From Bacteroidales bacterium (lineage in GTDB: Bacteria > Bacteroidota > Bacteroidia > Bacteroidales > Tenuifilaceae), in contig WBUV01000094.1 of assembly GCA_008933525.1 (NCBI GenBank), forward strand, positions 1 through 9,159: a stretch of 9,159 nt of DNA, written 5' to 3'. The number at the start of each line of letters is the position of its first letter. Position 1 is the first letter of the stretch. This document shows, one piece after another, positions 1 through 6,819 of the stretch. A program made the translations under genes and the position numbers. The notes under the pieces were generated by a model. The model did not search any database. It was not told where the DNA came from and worked only from the letters and a program-made list of their open reading frames with translations.

Positions 1-341
1 AACTTAACCCCATCGGTCTTGCGGATGCTTCCACACTTAGCAACCTCACCAAAACGAGGGAATGCCACGTTGGCTAAATAGCCAATCATAACGGCACTAA
101 ACAAGTTTGATAAGGAAACCTTTTTGCCCAGCGGTTCAATTAGAATTCCCCAGCGGATGGCTCTTAAAACATGGGCAATAAGTCCGGCTAGTATTGACAG
201 AAGAATCCAAAAGTAGTTTACACTCCTAAAGCCTTTTACAACATGGTCAAAATCTACGCTTCGGAATGCATAGTAGAGCAAAAGAATAGCTAAGGCTAAA
301 AAAACAGTAAAGTTGATGTATTTGCCTACAGCTTTTTTCAA
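1..341 (-). CDS. Flippase-like integral membrane protein (lysylphosphatidylglycerol synthase TM-region family), N-terminal part
   Basis: This is the N-terminal ~113 residues of a multi-pass inner-membrane protein; the rest lies beyond the window start. The translation has a hydrophobic segment at about residues 9-24, a second at about 46-60, and then the run 'NVAFPRFGEVAKCG' near residues 92-105. That run resembles the conserved 'P.R.GE..R' region of the family often labelled lysylphosphatidylglycerol synthase transmembrane region. Members lacking the C-terminal synthase domain are usually annotated only as hypothetical transmembrane or flippase-like proteins, and it cannot be seen here whether such a domain follows. 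I chose a TTG start at 341-339. The panD stop codon at 362-360 lies in this same frame and no ATG or GTG falls between the two; the resulting N-terminus (M-K-K-A-V-G-K) suits an inner-membrane protein. The gene follows panD by 18 bp and is probably cotranscribed with panC-panD. The substrate is unknown. Confidence 0.8.
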   Translation of the reverse strand, partial: MKKAVGKYINFTVFLALAILLLYYAFRSVDFDHVVKGFRSVNYFWILLSILAGLIAHVLRAIRWGILIEPLGKKVSLSNLFSAVMIGYLANVAFPRFGEVAKCGSIRKTDGVK

Positions 342-359
342 TGGTGTATTATGGTTGGG

Positions 360-710
360 TTATACAAGTCGGTTTGTAACTGTATCGGGGAAAATAACTG
401 TAGGTTTAAACTTTTTGGCCTCCTCAAAATCCATCGATGCGTAGGACATAATAATTACCACATCGCCAACAACACACTTACGGGCAGCTGGGCCGTTAAG
501 GCAAATCTGGCCTGTGCCGCGCTCACCTTTAATAACGTATGTTTCCAAACGCTCGCCATTGTTAATGTTAACAATTTGAACCTTTTCGTTCTCAATTAGA
601 TTGGCAGCATCCATCAAGTCCTCATCAATAGTGATACTCCCAATATAATTAAGATTTGCCTCGGTTAACGTTACCCGGTGGATTTTCGATTTTACTACTT
701 CTATAAACAT
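360..710 (-). CDS. panD: Aspartate 1-decarboxylase (pyruvoyl-dependent)
   Basis: PanD converts L-aspartate to beta-alanine, the amine half of pantothenate, in the cytoplasm. The 116-residue product has the usual length. It shows the self-cleavage site Gly24-Ser25 in 'YIGSIT', where Ser25 becomes the N-terminal pyruvoyl group of the alpha chain. Tyr22, Arg54 (carboxylate binding in the family), Tyr58 and Asn72 (in 'LNGPAAR') sit at their expected positions. The zymogen should be processed into beta and alpha chains that form a tetramer. The ATG at 710-708 gives the canonical '[14 protein letters not shown]' start. It lies 24 bp downstream of the panC stop on the same strand, so the two beta-alanine/pantothenate genes very likely share a transcript. 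No strong Shine-Dalgarno is visible, as is common in Bacteroidota. No truncation or missing key residue was seen. Confidence 0.97.
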   Translation of the reverse strand: MFIEVVKSKIHRVTLTEANLNYIGSITIDEDLMDAANLIENEKVQIVNINNGERLETYVIKGERGTGQICLNGPAARKCVVGDVVIIMSYASMDFEEAKKFKPTVIFPDTVTNRLV

Positions 711-734
711 TGTGGTGGAATTATTTCTTACAAA

Positions 735-1580
735 TTACTTAAAAATAACATTATCAATCAACCTTACCTGCCCAGCACGAACAGCAATACAACCAACAAC
801 TTGCTCGGCAGCATTCCAATCTCTAACAGGCTCTAGTGTTTTAGCATTCGATAGTTCAAAATACTCAACCTCTAAATGAGGATTACTATTTATGGTGGTT
901 TCAACCCAATTAATCAATTCTTCTACGCTCTTTTCACCCATTTTGTTGCGTGCCTCGAATAGGGTTTTTGAGATTAACGGAGCGTTTGCCCTTTTCTCTG
1001 GAGTTAGCAGCATATTACGGCTACTCATAGCCAAGCCATCGGCTTCACGCAGAATTGGACAGCCAACTATCTCAATATTATAGTTGAATTTGAGTACTAA
1101 CTCCCGTATAATTGCCAACTGCTGAAAATCCTTTTGTCCGAAGTACGCTCGGTGTGGCTGAACAATATCGAACAATTTACTAACCACCTGTGCTACACCG
1201 TTAAAATGGCCTGGACGATGTTTTCCCTCCATCACATTATCTAGCATACCAAAATCGAACTGACGGGTGTCGGGTTCAGGATAAATTTCGTTTTCGGTAG
1301 GCATAAAAACGTAATGTGCACCTGCCGACTCAAGCATCGCCAAATCTTTTTCGGGAGTTCGTGGGTAATTTTTAAGGTCGTTTTTATCGTTAAATTGTGT
1401 TGGATTCACAAAAATACTCACAGCAACCACTTCGTTTTCGCTTGCGGCTTGCTTAACTAAAGAAACATGTCCCTCGTGCAAGGCTCCCATTGTTGGCACA
1501 AAACCAATAGACTTGCCTTCTCCTTTTAACTTCCTAAGAATCTGTTTAGTTTCTTCAATGGTGCTTAGAACTTTTATCAT
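735..1580 (-). CDS. panC: Pantothenate synthetase (pantoate--beta-alanine ligase)
   Basis: PanC joins pantoate and beta-alanine using ATP, through a pantoyl-adenylate intermediate, in the last step of pantothenate synthesis. The 281-residue product matches the family's usual length. Motifs in order are the HIGH-like 'PTMGALHEGH' (29-38), 'FVNPTQF' (57-63), 'EGKHRPGHFNGV' (118-129), 'GQKDFQQ' (148-154) and the KMSKS-like region 'DGLAMSSRN' (181-189). All expected nucleotide- and pantoate-binding segments are present. The frame stays open to 1619, but the ATG at 1580-1578 is preferred because 'MIKVLSTIEE' is the normal N-terminus; the 13 extra residues resemble no family extension. It is first in the panC-panD-flippase gene order. 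Its promoter should lie in 1581-1928, but I could not identify a convincing minus-strand element. PanB is not in the window. Confidence 0.97.
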   Translation of the reverse strand: MIKVLSTIEETKQILRKLKGEGKSIGFVPTMGALHEGHVSLVKQAASENEVVAVSIFVNPTQFNDKNDLKNYPRTPEKDLAMLESAGAHYVFMPTENEIYPEPDTRQFDFGMLDNVMEGKHRPGHFNGVAQVVSKLFDIVQPHRAYFGQKDFQQLAIIRELVLKFNYNIEIVGCPILREADGLAMSSRNMLLTPEKRANAPLISKTLFEARNKMGEKSVEELINWVETTINSNPHLEVEYFELSNAKTLEPVRDWNAAEQVVGCIAVRAGQVRLIDNVIFK

Positions 1581-1740
1581 AATTAGGTGCGTTATATTAT
1601 CAACATAACAAGCCTGCAAAGGTTGTAAAATTTTAAATGATAATAAAAATTGAGACCCAAAATGATGCTCAAAAACATAGTAAAAATTGGTTAATTGAAA
1701 ATCAATAGGAAAGGCAAAGAATAAAGTGAAATATTTTTTA

Positions 1741-1748
1741 TATTTTTG
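1741..1748 (+). promoter_or_regulatory. Candidate -7 promoter element (TATTTTTG)
   Basis: TATTTTTG fits the Bacteroidota sigma-ABfr -7 consensus TAnnTTTG exactly. Transcription would start around 1753-1756. I see no TTTG-type -33 element at the expected spacing upstream, so support rests on the -7 match, the AT-rich upstream DNA and its placement before the plus-strand cluster. It would drive the glycogen-synthase-like / DUF4270 / glmS genes with a leader of roughly 175 nt. Confidence 0.45.
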
Positions 1749-1766
1749 TGGTCAGATTGGAAGTAG

Positions 1767-1803
1767 CCCGGATTCGAAAAACTTTCGAAAGTCCGGGTTT
1801 TAT
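1767..1803 (+). promoter_or_regulatory. Terminator-like hairpin in the leader of the glycogen-synthase-like gene
   Basis: The arms CCCGGA (1767-1772) and TCCGGG (1792-1797) pair, and inside them TTCGAAA (1773-1779) pairs with TTTCGAA (1783-1789). This leaves an AAC loop and a 2-nt AG bulge on the 3' side. The 13-bp stem is followed directly by TTTTAT. It begins only about a dozen bases after the predicted transcription start. It could be an attenuator, the terminator of a ~45-nt small RNA, or a mRNA-stabilising 5' hairpin. The four-T tail is short for an efficient intrinsic terminator. On the minus strand no T-run follows it, so it is not a terminator for panC-direction transcripts. Confidence 0.55.
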
Positions 1804-1928
1804 GCCAATGCTCATTTTTATTGAGTTTTTGGACTCAAACATGGTTTTATGGATAAACACTTAAGAAAAGCACTTGCGAGGTTTTAGGTATTTTAAGAAT
1901 TAGAAGATTAATTTAAAAGCAAAATCTA

Positions 1929-2762
1929 GTGAAAAACACCAAGGTATTGTATATCTCGCAGGAAATTACTCCTTATCTGCCCGAAAGCGAGATATCGAAA
2001 ATTGGAAGGTATTTGCCCCAAGGTATCCAGGACAAAGGGAAGGAAATCCGCACATTTATGCCTCGATTTGGTTGCGTAAATGAACGTCGTAATCAACTCC
2101 ACGAGGTTATCCGTTTATCGGGGATGAATCTAGTAATTGATGATACCGACCACCCACTAATCATTAAAGTAGCCTCCATTCAGAGTGCCAGAATGCAGGT
2201 TTACTTTATCGATAACGAGGATTATTTTCAACGCAAGTTTGTACTTACCGACGAAAAGGGAGATTACTTTGCCGATAATGACGAGCGCGCAATATTCTTC
2301 AGCAAGGGGGTGTTGGAAACCGTTAAAAAGTTACGCTGGTCGCCCGATATCATTCATTGCCACGGATGGTTAACAGCCTTCGCCCCAATAATGATAAAGA
2401 AGGCTTATGCCGATGATCCCCTTTTTGCAAAATCGAAGGTTGTTTATTCGGTTTACGACGATGAGTTTGGCACGCCTCTTGATGCTAACGTGCGCAAGAA
2501 AATTCTAATGGATGGCATTGCTAAAAAAGATGTTGAGGTACTAAAGGATTCAACATTTTCCAATATAAGTAAATTGGCAATTGCATATTCCGATGGAGTA
2601 ATTGTTGGCAGTCCAAAAATTAATAATGAAGTAATGGAGCATATCAATTCGTTGAAAAAGCCCGTTCTTAATTATCATGACGAGGACAAATATATTGACG
2701 CGTTCAACGAGTTTTATGATATGGTTTTAAATAACGCAGGTGAAACAAAAAGAAAGAATTAG
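1929..2762 (+). CDS. Glycogen/starch-synthase-like protein, N-terminal GT5 half only (probable pseudoenzyme)
   Basis: The 277-residue product resembles only the N-terminal Rossmann half of GT5 glycogen/starch synthases. Matching landmarks are 'VLYISQEITPYLPES' (6-20), 'KEIRTFMPRFG' (38-48), 'YFIDNEDYFQR' (92-102), 'AIFFSKGVLE' (121-130) and 'WSPDIIHCHGWLTA' (137-150), the last equivalent to the 'PD..H.HDW..A' motif. Two things needed for catalysis are missing. The ADP-glucose-binding K-x-G-G-L near the N-terminus is replaced by 'PESEIS', and the whole C-terminal nucleotide-sugar-binding domain (normally ~200 residues) is absent. The protein ends normally, so this looks like a stable short family and not a frameshift. 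GTG at 1929 is the only reasonable start: an in-frame TAA lies at 1914-1916 and the next ATG is at residue 66. It begins a tight cluster with DUF4270 and glmS. A regulatory or binding role is inferred; no activity should be assumed. Confidence 0.85.
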   Translation: MKNTKVLYISQEITPYLPESEISKIGRYLPQGIQDKGKEIRTFMPRFGCVNERRNQLHEVIRLSGMNLVIDDTDHPLIIKVASIQSARMQVYFIDNEDYFQRKFVLTDEKGDYFADNDERAIFFSKGVLETVKKLRWSPDIIHCHGWLTAFAPIMIKKAYADDPLFAKSKVVYSVYDDEFGTPLDANVRKKILMDGIAKKDVEVLKDSTFSNISKLAIAYSDGVIVGSPKINNEVMEHINSLKKPVLNYHDEDKYIDAFNEFYDMVLNNAGETKRKN

Positions 2763-2775
2763 AAACAGAAAGATT

Positions 2776-4065
2776 ATGATTTTTAATAAAAGCCTTAGCA
2801 CTATCAAAAGATTAAGTTTTTTACTTGTTTTGATATTAACATTACATTCTTGTTATAACGATCCCCAGTTTTTAGGGAATAATCTTATACCAGAAGACGA
2901 CATTTACGGAGTTAAAACCGATACGCTTTTTGAATTATCGGCTTACACCCTTACACAGGATTCCATTAATACCTTTCTTCCTACCGAAGGAATTTTGGGG
3001 TATGTAAATAGTGAAATTTTTGGATCAACTAAGGGTAGCTTTGTTGGAAGATATTTACCATCAAAATCGACTGAAGGTTACGGGGGCCCTACGGCTAAGC
3101 CCGATTCTCTTTTCTTCTTTTTTACTCCAAATTCCTTCTATGGTGATTCCACAATTCAATTAACAATTAAGATACATGAGTTAAATGACACCTCTGTTCT
3201 TTGGGAACCTTACAATGGACTTAAAAGCATGGAGGGAAAATACAATCCTGTTCCATTCCTAACGGCAACATATAAAGGGGGAAGTCAACTTAAAATTCCT
3301 GTTGACACTTCGTTTGCCCGATTACTTATGGACTCAACGGCGCTTGCCGATACTAAAAACTTTTACACTAAGTTTAAAGGTTTTTATATAACCTGCGACG
3401 ATCTTCCTGGGTTTGGTGGCGTTGCATATAACTTTTCTACTGTAAATGCCTATCTAAAGCTTTTTTATCATTACGAAAAGGTGATTGATGGAAAGGATTC
3501 GACTATTAATACTACAAAAGCATACAGTTTTAGCGGCTCTAGATTTTTACACTATCAGCACGATCATACTAGAGCAAACTCCTCCAAGGCGATTAAATAC
3601 TTAAATGATACAATTAATCAGGATACCGTGTTTTATACTCAGGGATTAGGCGGTGTTTATGGAAAAATTAAACTCGATGGGTTAACTCAATGGCTCGATT
3701 CAATGCCAGTTATTATTCATCGAGCCGAGCTAATAATTGGAAGAGATAACCCTACAACTATTACTCCCGATTCGGTTGTTAATCAACTTGTTTTTTACTA
3801 CAAAATTGAGGATAGTTGGGCTGGTATGATAATTGACCAACAGTTTCGAAATTCAACTAAGAACAATGGTAGTTTGAGAAAATATAGCGATGATTATAAC
3901 GTAAATATTACTAGCCAGTTCCAAAGGATTTTAGAGCAGGAAATTAAAGATAGAAGTATATACGTTTTCCCAAGTTCAAATTCAACAATTTCAAGGGCTG
4001 TACTTCAATCAGGGAGCAGCAGTCGTAAACTAAAATTAAGGTTAACCTATACAAAATTGAAGTAA
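2776..4065 (+). CDS. DUF4270 family lipoprotein
   Basis: The 429-residue product has a lipoprotein signal peptide: a basic start, a hydrophobic run 'LSFLLVLILTL' (13-23), then 'LHSC' with the lipidated Cys at residue 26. It should be anchored to the outer membrane, but which face cannot be told. The mature start 'CYNDPQFLGNNLIPEDD' and the following 'KTDTLFELSAYT' are characteristic of DUF4270, a Bacteroidota family without an assigned function. The remainder is rich in Ser, Thr, Tyr and Asp and ends in a beta-type pattern ('KLKLRLTYTKLK'), consistent with an exported beta-rich protein. I chose ATG 2776, which places the signal peptide normally; a GTG at 2740 would add 13 charged residues and overlap the upstream gene. 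It starts 13 bp after that gene, and its TAA overlaps the glmS ATG (TAATG), suggesting translational coupling. Confidence 0.88.
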   Translation: MIFNKSLSTIKRLSFLLVLILTLHSCYNDPQFLGNNLIPEDDIYGVKTDTLFELSAYTLTQDSINTFLPTEGILGYVNSEIFGSTKGSFVGRYLPSKSTEGYGGPTAKPDSLFFFFTPNSFYGDSTIQLTIKIHELNDTSVLWEPYNGLKSMEGKYNPVPFLTATYKGGSQLKIPVDTSFARLLMDSTALADTKNFYTKFKGFYITCDDLPGFGGVAYNFSTVNAYLKLFYHYEKVIDGKDSTINTTKAYSFSGSRFLHYQHDHTRANSSKAIKYLNDTINQDTVFYTQGLGGVYGKIKLDGLTQWLDSMPVIIHRAELIIGRDNPTTITPDSVVNQLVFYYKIEDSWAGMIIDQQFRNSTKNNGSLRKYSDDYNVNITSQFQRILEQEIKDRSIYVFPSSNSTISRAVLQSGSSSRKLKLRLTYTKLK

Positions 4066-5900
4066 TGTGCGGAATAGTAGGATATATAGGGAGTAAGCAA
4101 GCTTACCCAATAATAATTAATGGACTTAAACGTCTTGAATACCGAGGTTATGACTCTGCAGGTATTTGTGTTGTAAGTGAAACACCATTTACTGCTAAAT
4201 GTAAGGGAAAGGTAAGCGATTTAGAAAATTTTATTGGTGACCATAGCGTTGCCGGAACCATTGGAATTGGACATACTCGATGGGCTACCCATGGCGAGCC
4301 AAACGATACAAATGCCCACCCTCACGAGTCCATGAACGGAACATTTATTTTAATACATAATGGAATTATCGAGAATTATGGTATTCTGAAATCTAAACTT
4401 GAAAAGCGAGGTTATATTTTTAAGTCCGAAACAGATACAGAGGTTCTTGTTAACTTAATTGAATACATCTATCTTAAAGGTAATGTCACTCCAGAAATTG
4501 CAGTAAGACTTGCTCTAACAAAGGTTGTAGGAGCCTATGGTATTGCCGTAATTTGTCGCGACGAGGTAGACACTCTTATTGCTGCAAGAAAGGGCAGTCC
4601 CTTGGTTGTTGGGGTTGGCGATGGAGAGTATTATGTTGCATCGGATGCAACGCCAATAGTTGAGTTCACCAATAGTGTAATATTCTTGAACGATAACGAT
4701 GTTGCCATTCTTAAGAGGAACGAAATGGTTCTTAAAACAATCTATAATGAGGCATTAGAACCAAACATCCAAACGCTTGATTTGGATATTGAAGCAATAG
4801 AAAAGGGTGGCTTTGATCATTTTATGCTAAAGGAGATTTTTGAGCAACCACGAAGCATCCATGATACTTTTAGGGGTAGAGTTTCAACCAATCCCTTTGA
4901 CATTCACTTGGGCGGCTTGTATAAGGTTATTCCAAATCTTGTTGACGCTAAACGGATTATTTTAATTGGATGCGGAACTTCGTGGCATGCCGCTTTGGTG
5001 GGCGAATATCTTTTAGAGGATTTGGCACGTATTCCTGTTGAGGTTGAATATGCCTCGGAGTTTAGATATCGTCATCCAATTATCTATAAGGATGATGTTG
5101 TAATAGCCATAAGTCAAAGTGGAGAAACTGCAGATACTCTTGCTGCAATCCGTATGGCAAAGCAGGCCGGCGCCATGGTGCTTGGTATATGCAACGTAGT
5201 TGGGTCGAGCATTCCTCGAGAAACTCATGCAGGAGTTTACACCCACGCAGGACCAGAAATTGGCGTTGCGTCAACCAAAGCATTTACTGCTCAGGTTACT
5301 GTTTTGATTATGATGGCAATTCTTTTAGGTCGCAAAAAAGGTGAGATAAATGATGATCGCTACAACGAGTTAATAAACGAATTGGCCAATGTGCCCGATA
5401 AGATCGAAAAAATATTACAAGCAGATCCTTTAATTCTTGAGATTTCGAAACGATTTAAAGATGCCACCAATTTCCTTTACTTAGGAAGAGGATACTATTT
5501 CCCTGTAGCCCTTGAGGGTGCATTAAAGCTTAAGGAGATTTCATACATTCATGCCGAAGGTTATCCTGCTGCCGAGATGAAGCATGGTCCAATTGCATTA
5601 ATTGACGATACAATGCCAGTTGTTGTTATTGCAACCAAGGATAACAGTTACGAAAAAATTGTTAGCAATATTCAGGAGGTTAAGGCACGTAAAGGTGTTA
5701 TTATAGCAATTGTTACAGAGGGCGATACGGTTATCAAACAAATGGCCGATTATGTTATTGAAATTCCTGAAGCAGGAGAGGTTGTTGGCGCATTGCTTTC
5801 TGTTGTTCCTTTGCAAATGCTATCATACCACATTGCTTTGTTAAGGGGTTGCAATGTTGATCAACCACGAAATCTTGCAAAATCAGTAACGGTAGAATAA
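4065..5900 (+). CDS. glmS: Glutamine--fructose-6-phosphate aminotransferase (isomerizing)
   Basis: GlmS makes glucosamine-6-phosphate from fructose-6-phosphate and glutamine, the entry step to UDP-GlcNAc for peptidoglycan and LPS. The product is 611 residues, close to the ~609 of E. coli. The N-terminal class II glutaminase domain has nucleophile Cys2 in 'MCGIVGYIG', 'HTRWATHG' (70-77), Asn99-Gly100 and Asp124. Two SIS isomerase domains follow: 'CGTSWHA' (303-309), 'ISQSGETADT' (349-358) and 'ASTKAFT' (402-408) in the first, and 'EGALKLKEISYIHAEGY' (484-500) with 'KHGPIALI' (506-513) in the second. Lys488, Glu491, His507 and Lys606 in the terminal 'AKSVTVE' correspond to the E. coli catalytic residues. 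The ATG overlaps the DUF4270 stop by one base. No glmS ribozyme is possible in so short a junction, so control is probably through the upstream leader or an internal site. Confidence 0.98.
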   Translation: MCGIVGYIGSKQAYPIIINGLKRLEYRGYDSAGICVVSETPFTAKCKGKVSDLENFIGDHSVAGTIGIGHTRWATHGEPNDTNAHPHESMNGTFILIHNGIIENYGILKSKLEKRGYIFKSETDTEVLVNLIEYIYLKGNVTPEIAVRLALTKVVGAYGIAVICRDEVDTLIAARKGSPLVVGVGDGEYYVASDATPIVEFTNSVIFLNDNDVAILKRNEMVLKTIYNEALEPNIQTLDLDIEAIEKGGFDHFMLKEIFEQPRSIHDTFRGRVSTNPFDIHLGGLYKVIPNLVDAKRIILIGCGTSWHAALVGEYLLEDLARIPVEVEYASEFRYRHPIIYKDDVVIAISQSGETADTLAAIRMAKQAGAMVLGICNVVGSSIPRETHAGVYTHAGPEIGVASTKAFTAQVTVLIMMAILLGRKKGEINDDRYNELINELANVPDKIEKILQADPLILEISKRFKDATNFLYLGRGYYFPVALEGALKLKEISYIHAEGYPAAEMKHGPIALIDDTMPVVVIATKDNSYEKIVSNIQEVKARKGVIIAIVTEGDTVIKQMADYVIEIPEAGEVVGALLSVVPLQMLSYHIALLRGCNVDQPRNLAKSVTVE

Positions 5901-5928
5901 CTTATCGCTAAAAAAAGTTAATTTTTAA

Positions 5929-5957
5929 TTGAGGAGAATAAATAAAAACTAAATTTG
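5929..5957 (+). promoter_or_regulatory. Promoter of the tRNA-Lys gene
   Basis: TTG at 5929-5931 is followed after 18 bp by TAAATTTG at 5950-5957, an exact match to the Bacteroidota -7 consensus TAnnTTTG at a normal distance from the -33 element. Transcription would start near 5963, about a dozen bases before the mature tRNA. It lies just after glmS and gives the tRNA independent expression. Confidence 0.65.
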
Positions 5958-5974
5958 TGTCCTCATTTAAAAAT

Positions 5975-6047
5975 CGGCTCGTAGCTCAGCTGGTAGAGCA
6001 CGTGACTCTTAATCATGGGGTCGAGAGTTCGATCCTCTCCGAGCCGA
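5975..6047 (+). tRNA. tRNA-Lys (anticodon CTT)
   Basis: The 73-nt sequence folds as a complete cloverleaf. The acceptor stem is CGGCTCG/CGAGCCG (5975-5981 with 6040-6046) and the discriminator A is at 6047. U8-A9 is followed by a D arm with stem GCTC/GAGC. The anticodon stem is CGTGA/TCATG with one G-U pair. The loop CTCTTAA places anticodon CTT at 6008-6010, which reads the lysine codon AAG. The variable loop is 5 nt, and the T arm is GAGAG-TTCGATC-CTCTC. The 3' CCA is not encoded (the next bases are CAA) and must be added after transcription. It has its own upstream promoter and a downstream terminator. Confidence 0.98.
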
Positions 6048-6048
6048 C

Positions 6049-6077
6049 AAAAAACCACCAACTTGGTGGTTTTTTTG
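6049..6077 (+). terminator. Intrinsic terminator of the tRNA-Lys gene
   Basis: An A-run leads into ACCACCA (6054-6060), a 3-nt loop ACT, then TGGTGGT (6064-6070) followed by six more T. The stem is 7 bp with GC-rich core and extends through A-T pairs, with a clear T-run. It begins one base after the discriminator plus the following C, so the tRNA is transcribed as a short single unit. Confidence 0.92.
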
Positions 6078-6108
6078 TTTTTAGGCAAATATTAATTTGT
6101 TTTTGTGC

Positions 6109-6116
6109 TAATTTTG
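6109..6116 (+). promoter_or_regulatory. Candidate -7 promoter element for the DUF2461 gene
   Basis: TAATTTTG matches TAnnTTTG exactly and lies between the tRNA terminator and the next gene, where a new promoter is expected. No -33 element is visible at the usual distance, and the implied leader before the ATG at 6131 would be only about 10 nt, so support is modest. Confidence 0.35.
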
Positions 6117-6130
6117 AAAAAAATGCCACT

Positions 6131-6796
6131 ATGAGCACTCAAATAAACCCAACTACCATTGAGTTCCTTTCGGAGCTTAAGGAGAATAATTACAGGGAGT
6201 GGTTTCAGGAGAACAAAAATCACTACACTCTAGCAACCGAAAATTTCAAGCAAGTTCTGCTACAACTTATAGCTGGAATAAACGAGTTCGATAAGAGTTT
6301 GGGATTAATTGAACCAGCCGATTGCCTATTCCGGATTTACCGGGATGTTCGGTTCTCGCCAAACAAACAGCCTTACAAAACAAACCTTGGCGCATACATT
6401 GCTATAGGTGGGCGCAAAAGTACATTTGCAGGTTACTATTTTCATATTGAGCCTAACGCATCGTTTTTGTCGGGGGGAATTTATATGGCTCCAAATGAAA
6501 TTATGAAAAGAATACGCGAGGAGATATCGGATAACGTGGATGAATTCCTAAAGATAGTTGAGTCTAAAAATTTCAAGAAATACTTTGTTTTTGACGAAAC
6601 CGAGAAGTTGAAAAAACTTCCTCGGGGTTTTGAGAGTGGCTCTAAGGTGGATGAGTTTCTTAAGTTGAAGCATATAACCCCTTTTCACGAGCTTTCCAAT
6701 ACCGAGTTGCTAAAACCAAACATTCTGGAACACGCTTTGATTGTTTACCGTGAGATGTATCCGCTAATAGCATTTTTAAACAGAGCCATTAAGTAG
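6131..6796 (+). CDS. DUF2461 family protein
   Basis: The 221-residue cytoplasmic protein belongs to DUF2461 (also catalogued as a conserved hypothetical family of about this length in bacteria and fungi), with no established biochemical function. Conserved segments are 'NNYREWFQENK' (19-29), the family signature 'FRIYRDVRF' (67-75), 'PYKTNLGAY' (81-89), 'GYYFHIEP' (101-108) and 'GGIYMAP' (115-121). There is no signal peptide or membrane segment. The frame is open back to 5957, but that region is the tRNA and its terminator, so the ATG at 6131 is the start, giving 'MSTQINPTTIEFL', a typical N-terminus. rlpA follows after 23 bp and is probably cotranscribed; a functional link is not evident. 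Confidence 0.9.
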   Translation: MSTQINPTTIEFLSELKENNYREWFQENKNHYTLATENFKQVLLQLIAGINEFDKSLGLIEPADCLFRIYRDVRFSPNKQPYKTNLGAYIAIGGRKSTFAGYYFHIEPNASFLSGGIYMAPNEIMKRIREEISDNVDEFLKIVESKNFKKYFVFDETEKLKKLPRGFESGSKVDEFLKLKHITPFHELSNTELLKPNILEHALIVYREMYPLIAFLNRAIK

Positions 6797-6819
6797 ACAT
6801 TAGATTAAAGAATTGCCTT

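Larger units (their letters stand above)
1581..1928. other. Divergent intergenic region between panC and the glycogen-synthase-like gene
   Basis: This 348-bp gap separates two divergent gene clusters and must hold promoters for both. It is AT-rich. On the plus strand a Bacteroidota -7 match lies at 1741-1748, followed by a GC-rich hairpin with a short T-run at 1767-1801. A second perfect 6-bp stem, TTGAGT/ACTCAA with a 6-nt loop, lies at 1821-1838. A 20-codon open frame (ATG 1802, stop 1862-1864) overlaps that second stem; I see no evidence that it is translated. No tRNA, known riboswitch or longer gene was recognised. Confidence 0.7.

Noticed and set aside
1581..1619. 13-residue N-terminal extension of panC
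   Set aside because: The ATG at 1580-1578 gives the normal PanC N-terminus; the extension lacks family similarity and lies in the promoter region.
2740..2775. GTG start for the DUF4270 gene overlapping the upstream gene
   Set aside because: It would place 13 mostly charged residues before the lipoprotein signal; ATG 2776 gives a normal signal peptide.
5013..5283. Minus-strand open frames of 67-77 codons inside glmS
   Set aside because: They are shadows of the glmS coding sequence, with no domain, start context or independent support.
5901..5927. A/T self-complementary run after glmS (AAAAAGTTAATTTTT) as a glmS terminator
   Set aside because: The stem has no G-C pairs in its arms and would be unstable; transcription could continue toward the tRNA.
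5957..6130. Open frame extending the DUF2461 gene upstream to a GTG at 5957
   Set aside because: This stretch is the tRNA-Lys gene and its terminator. Its translation ('VAQLVEHVTLNHGVES...') is the well-known false peptide obtained from translating a tRNA, so the gene starts at ATG 6131.
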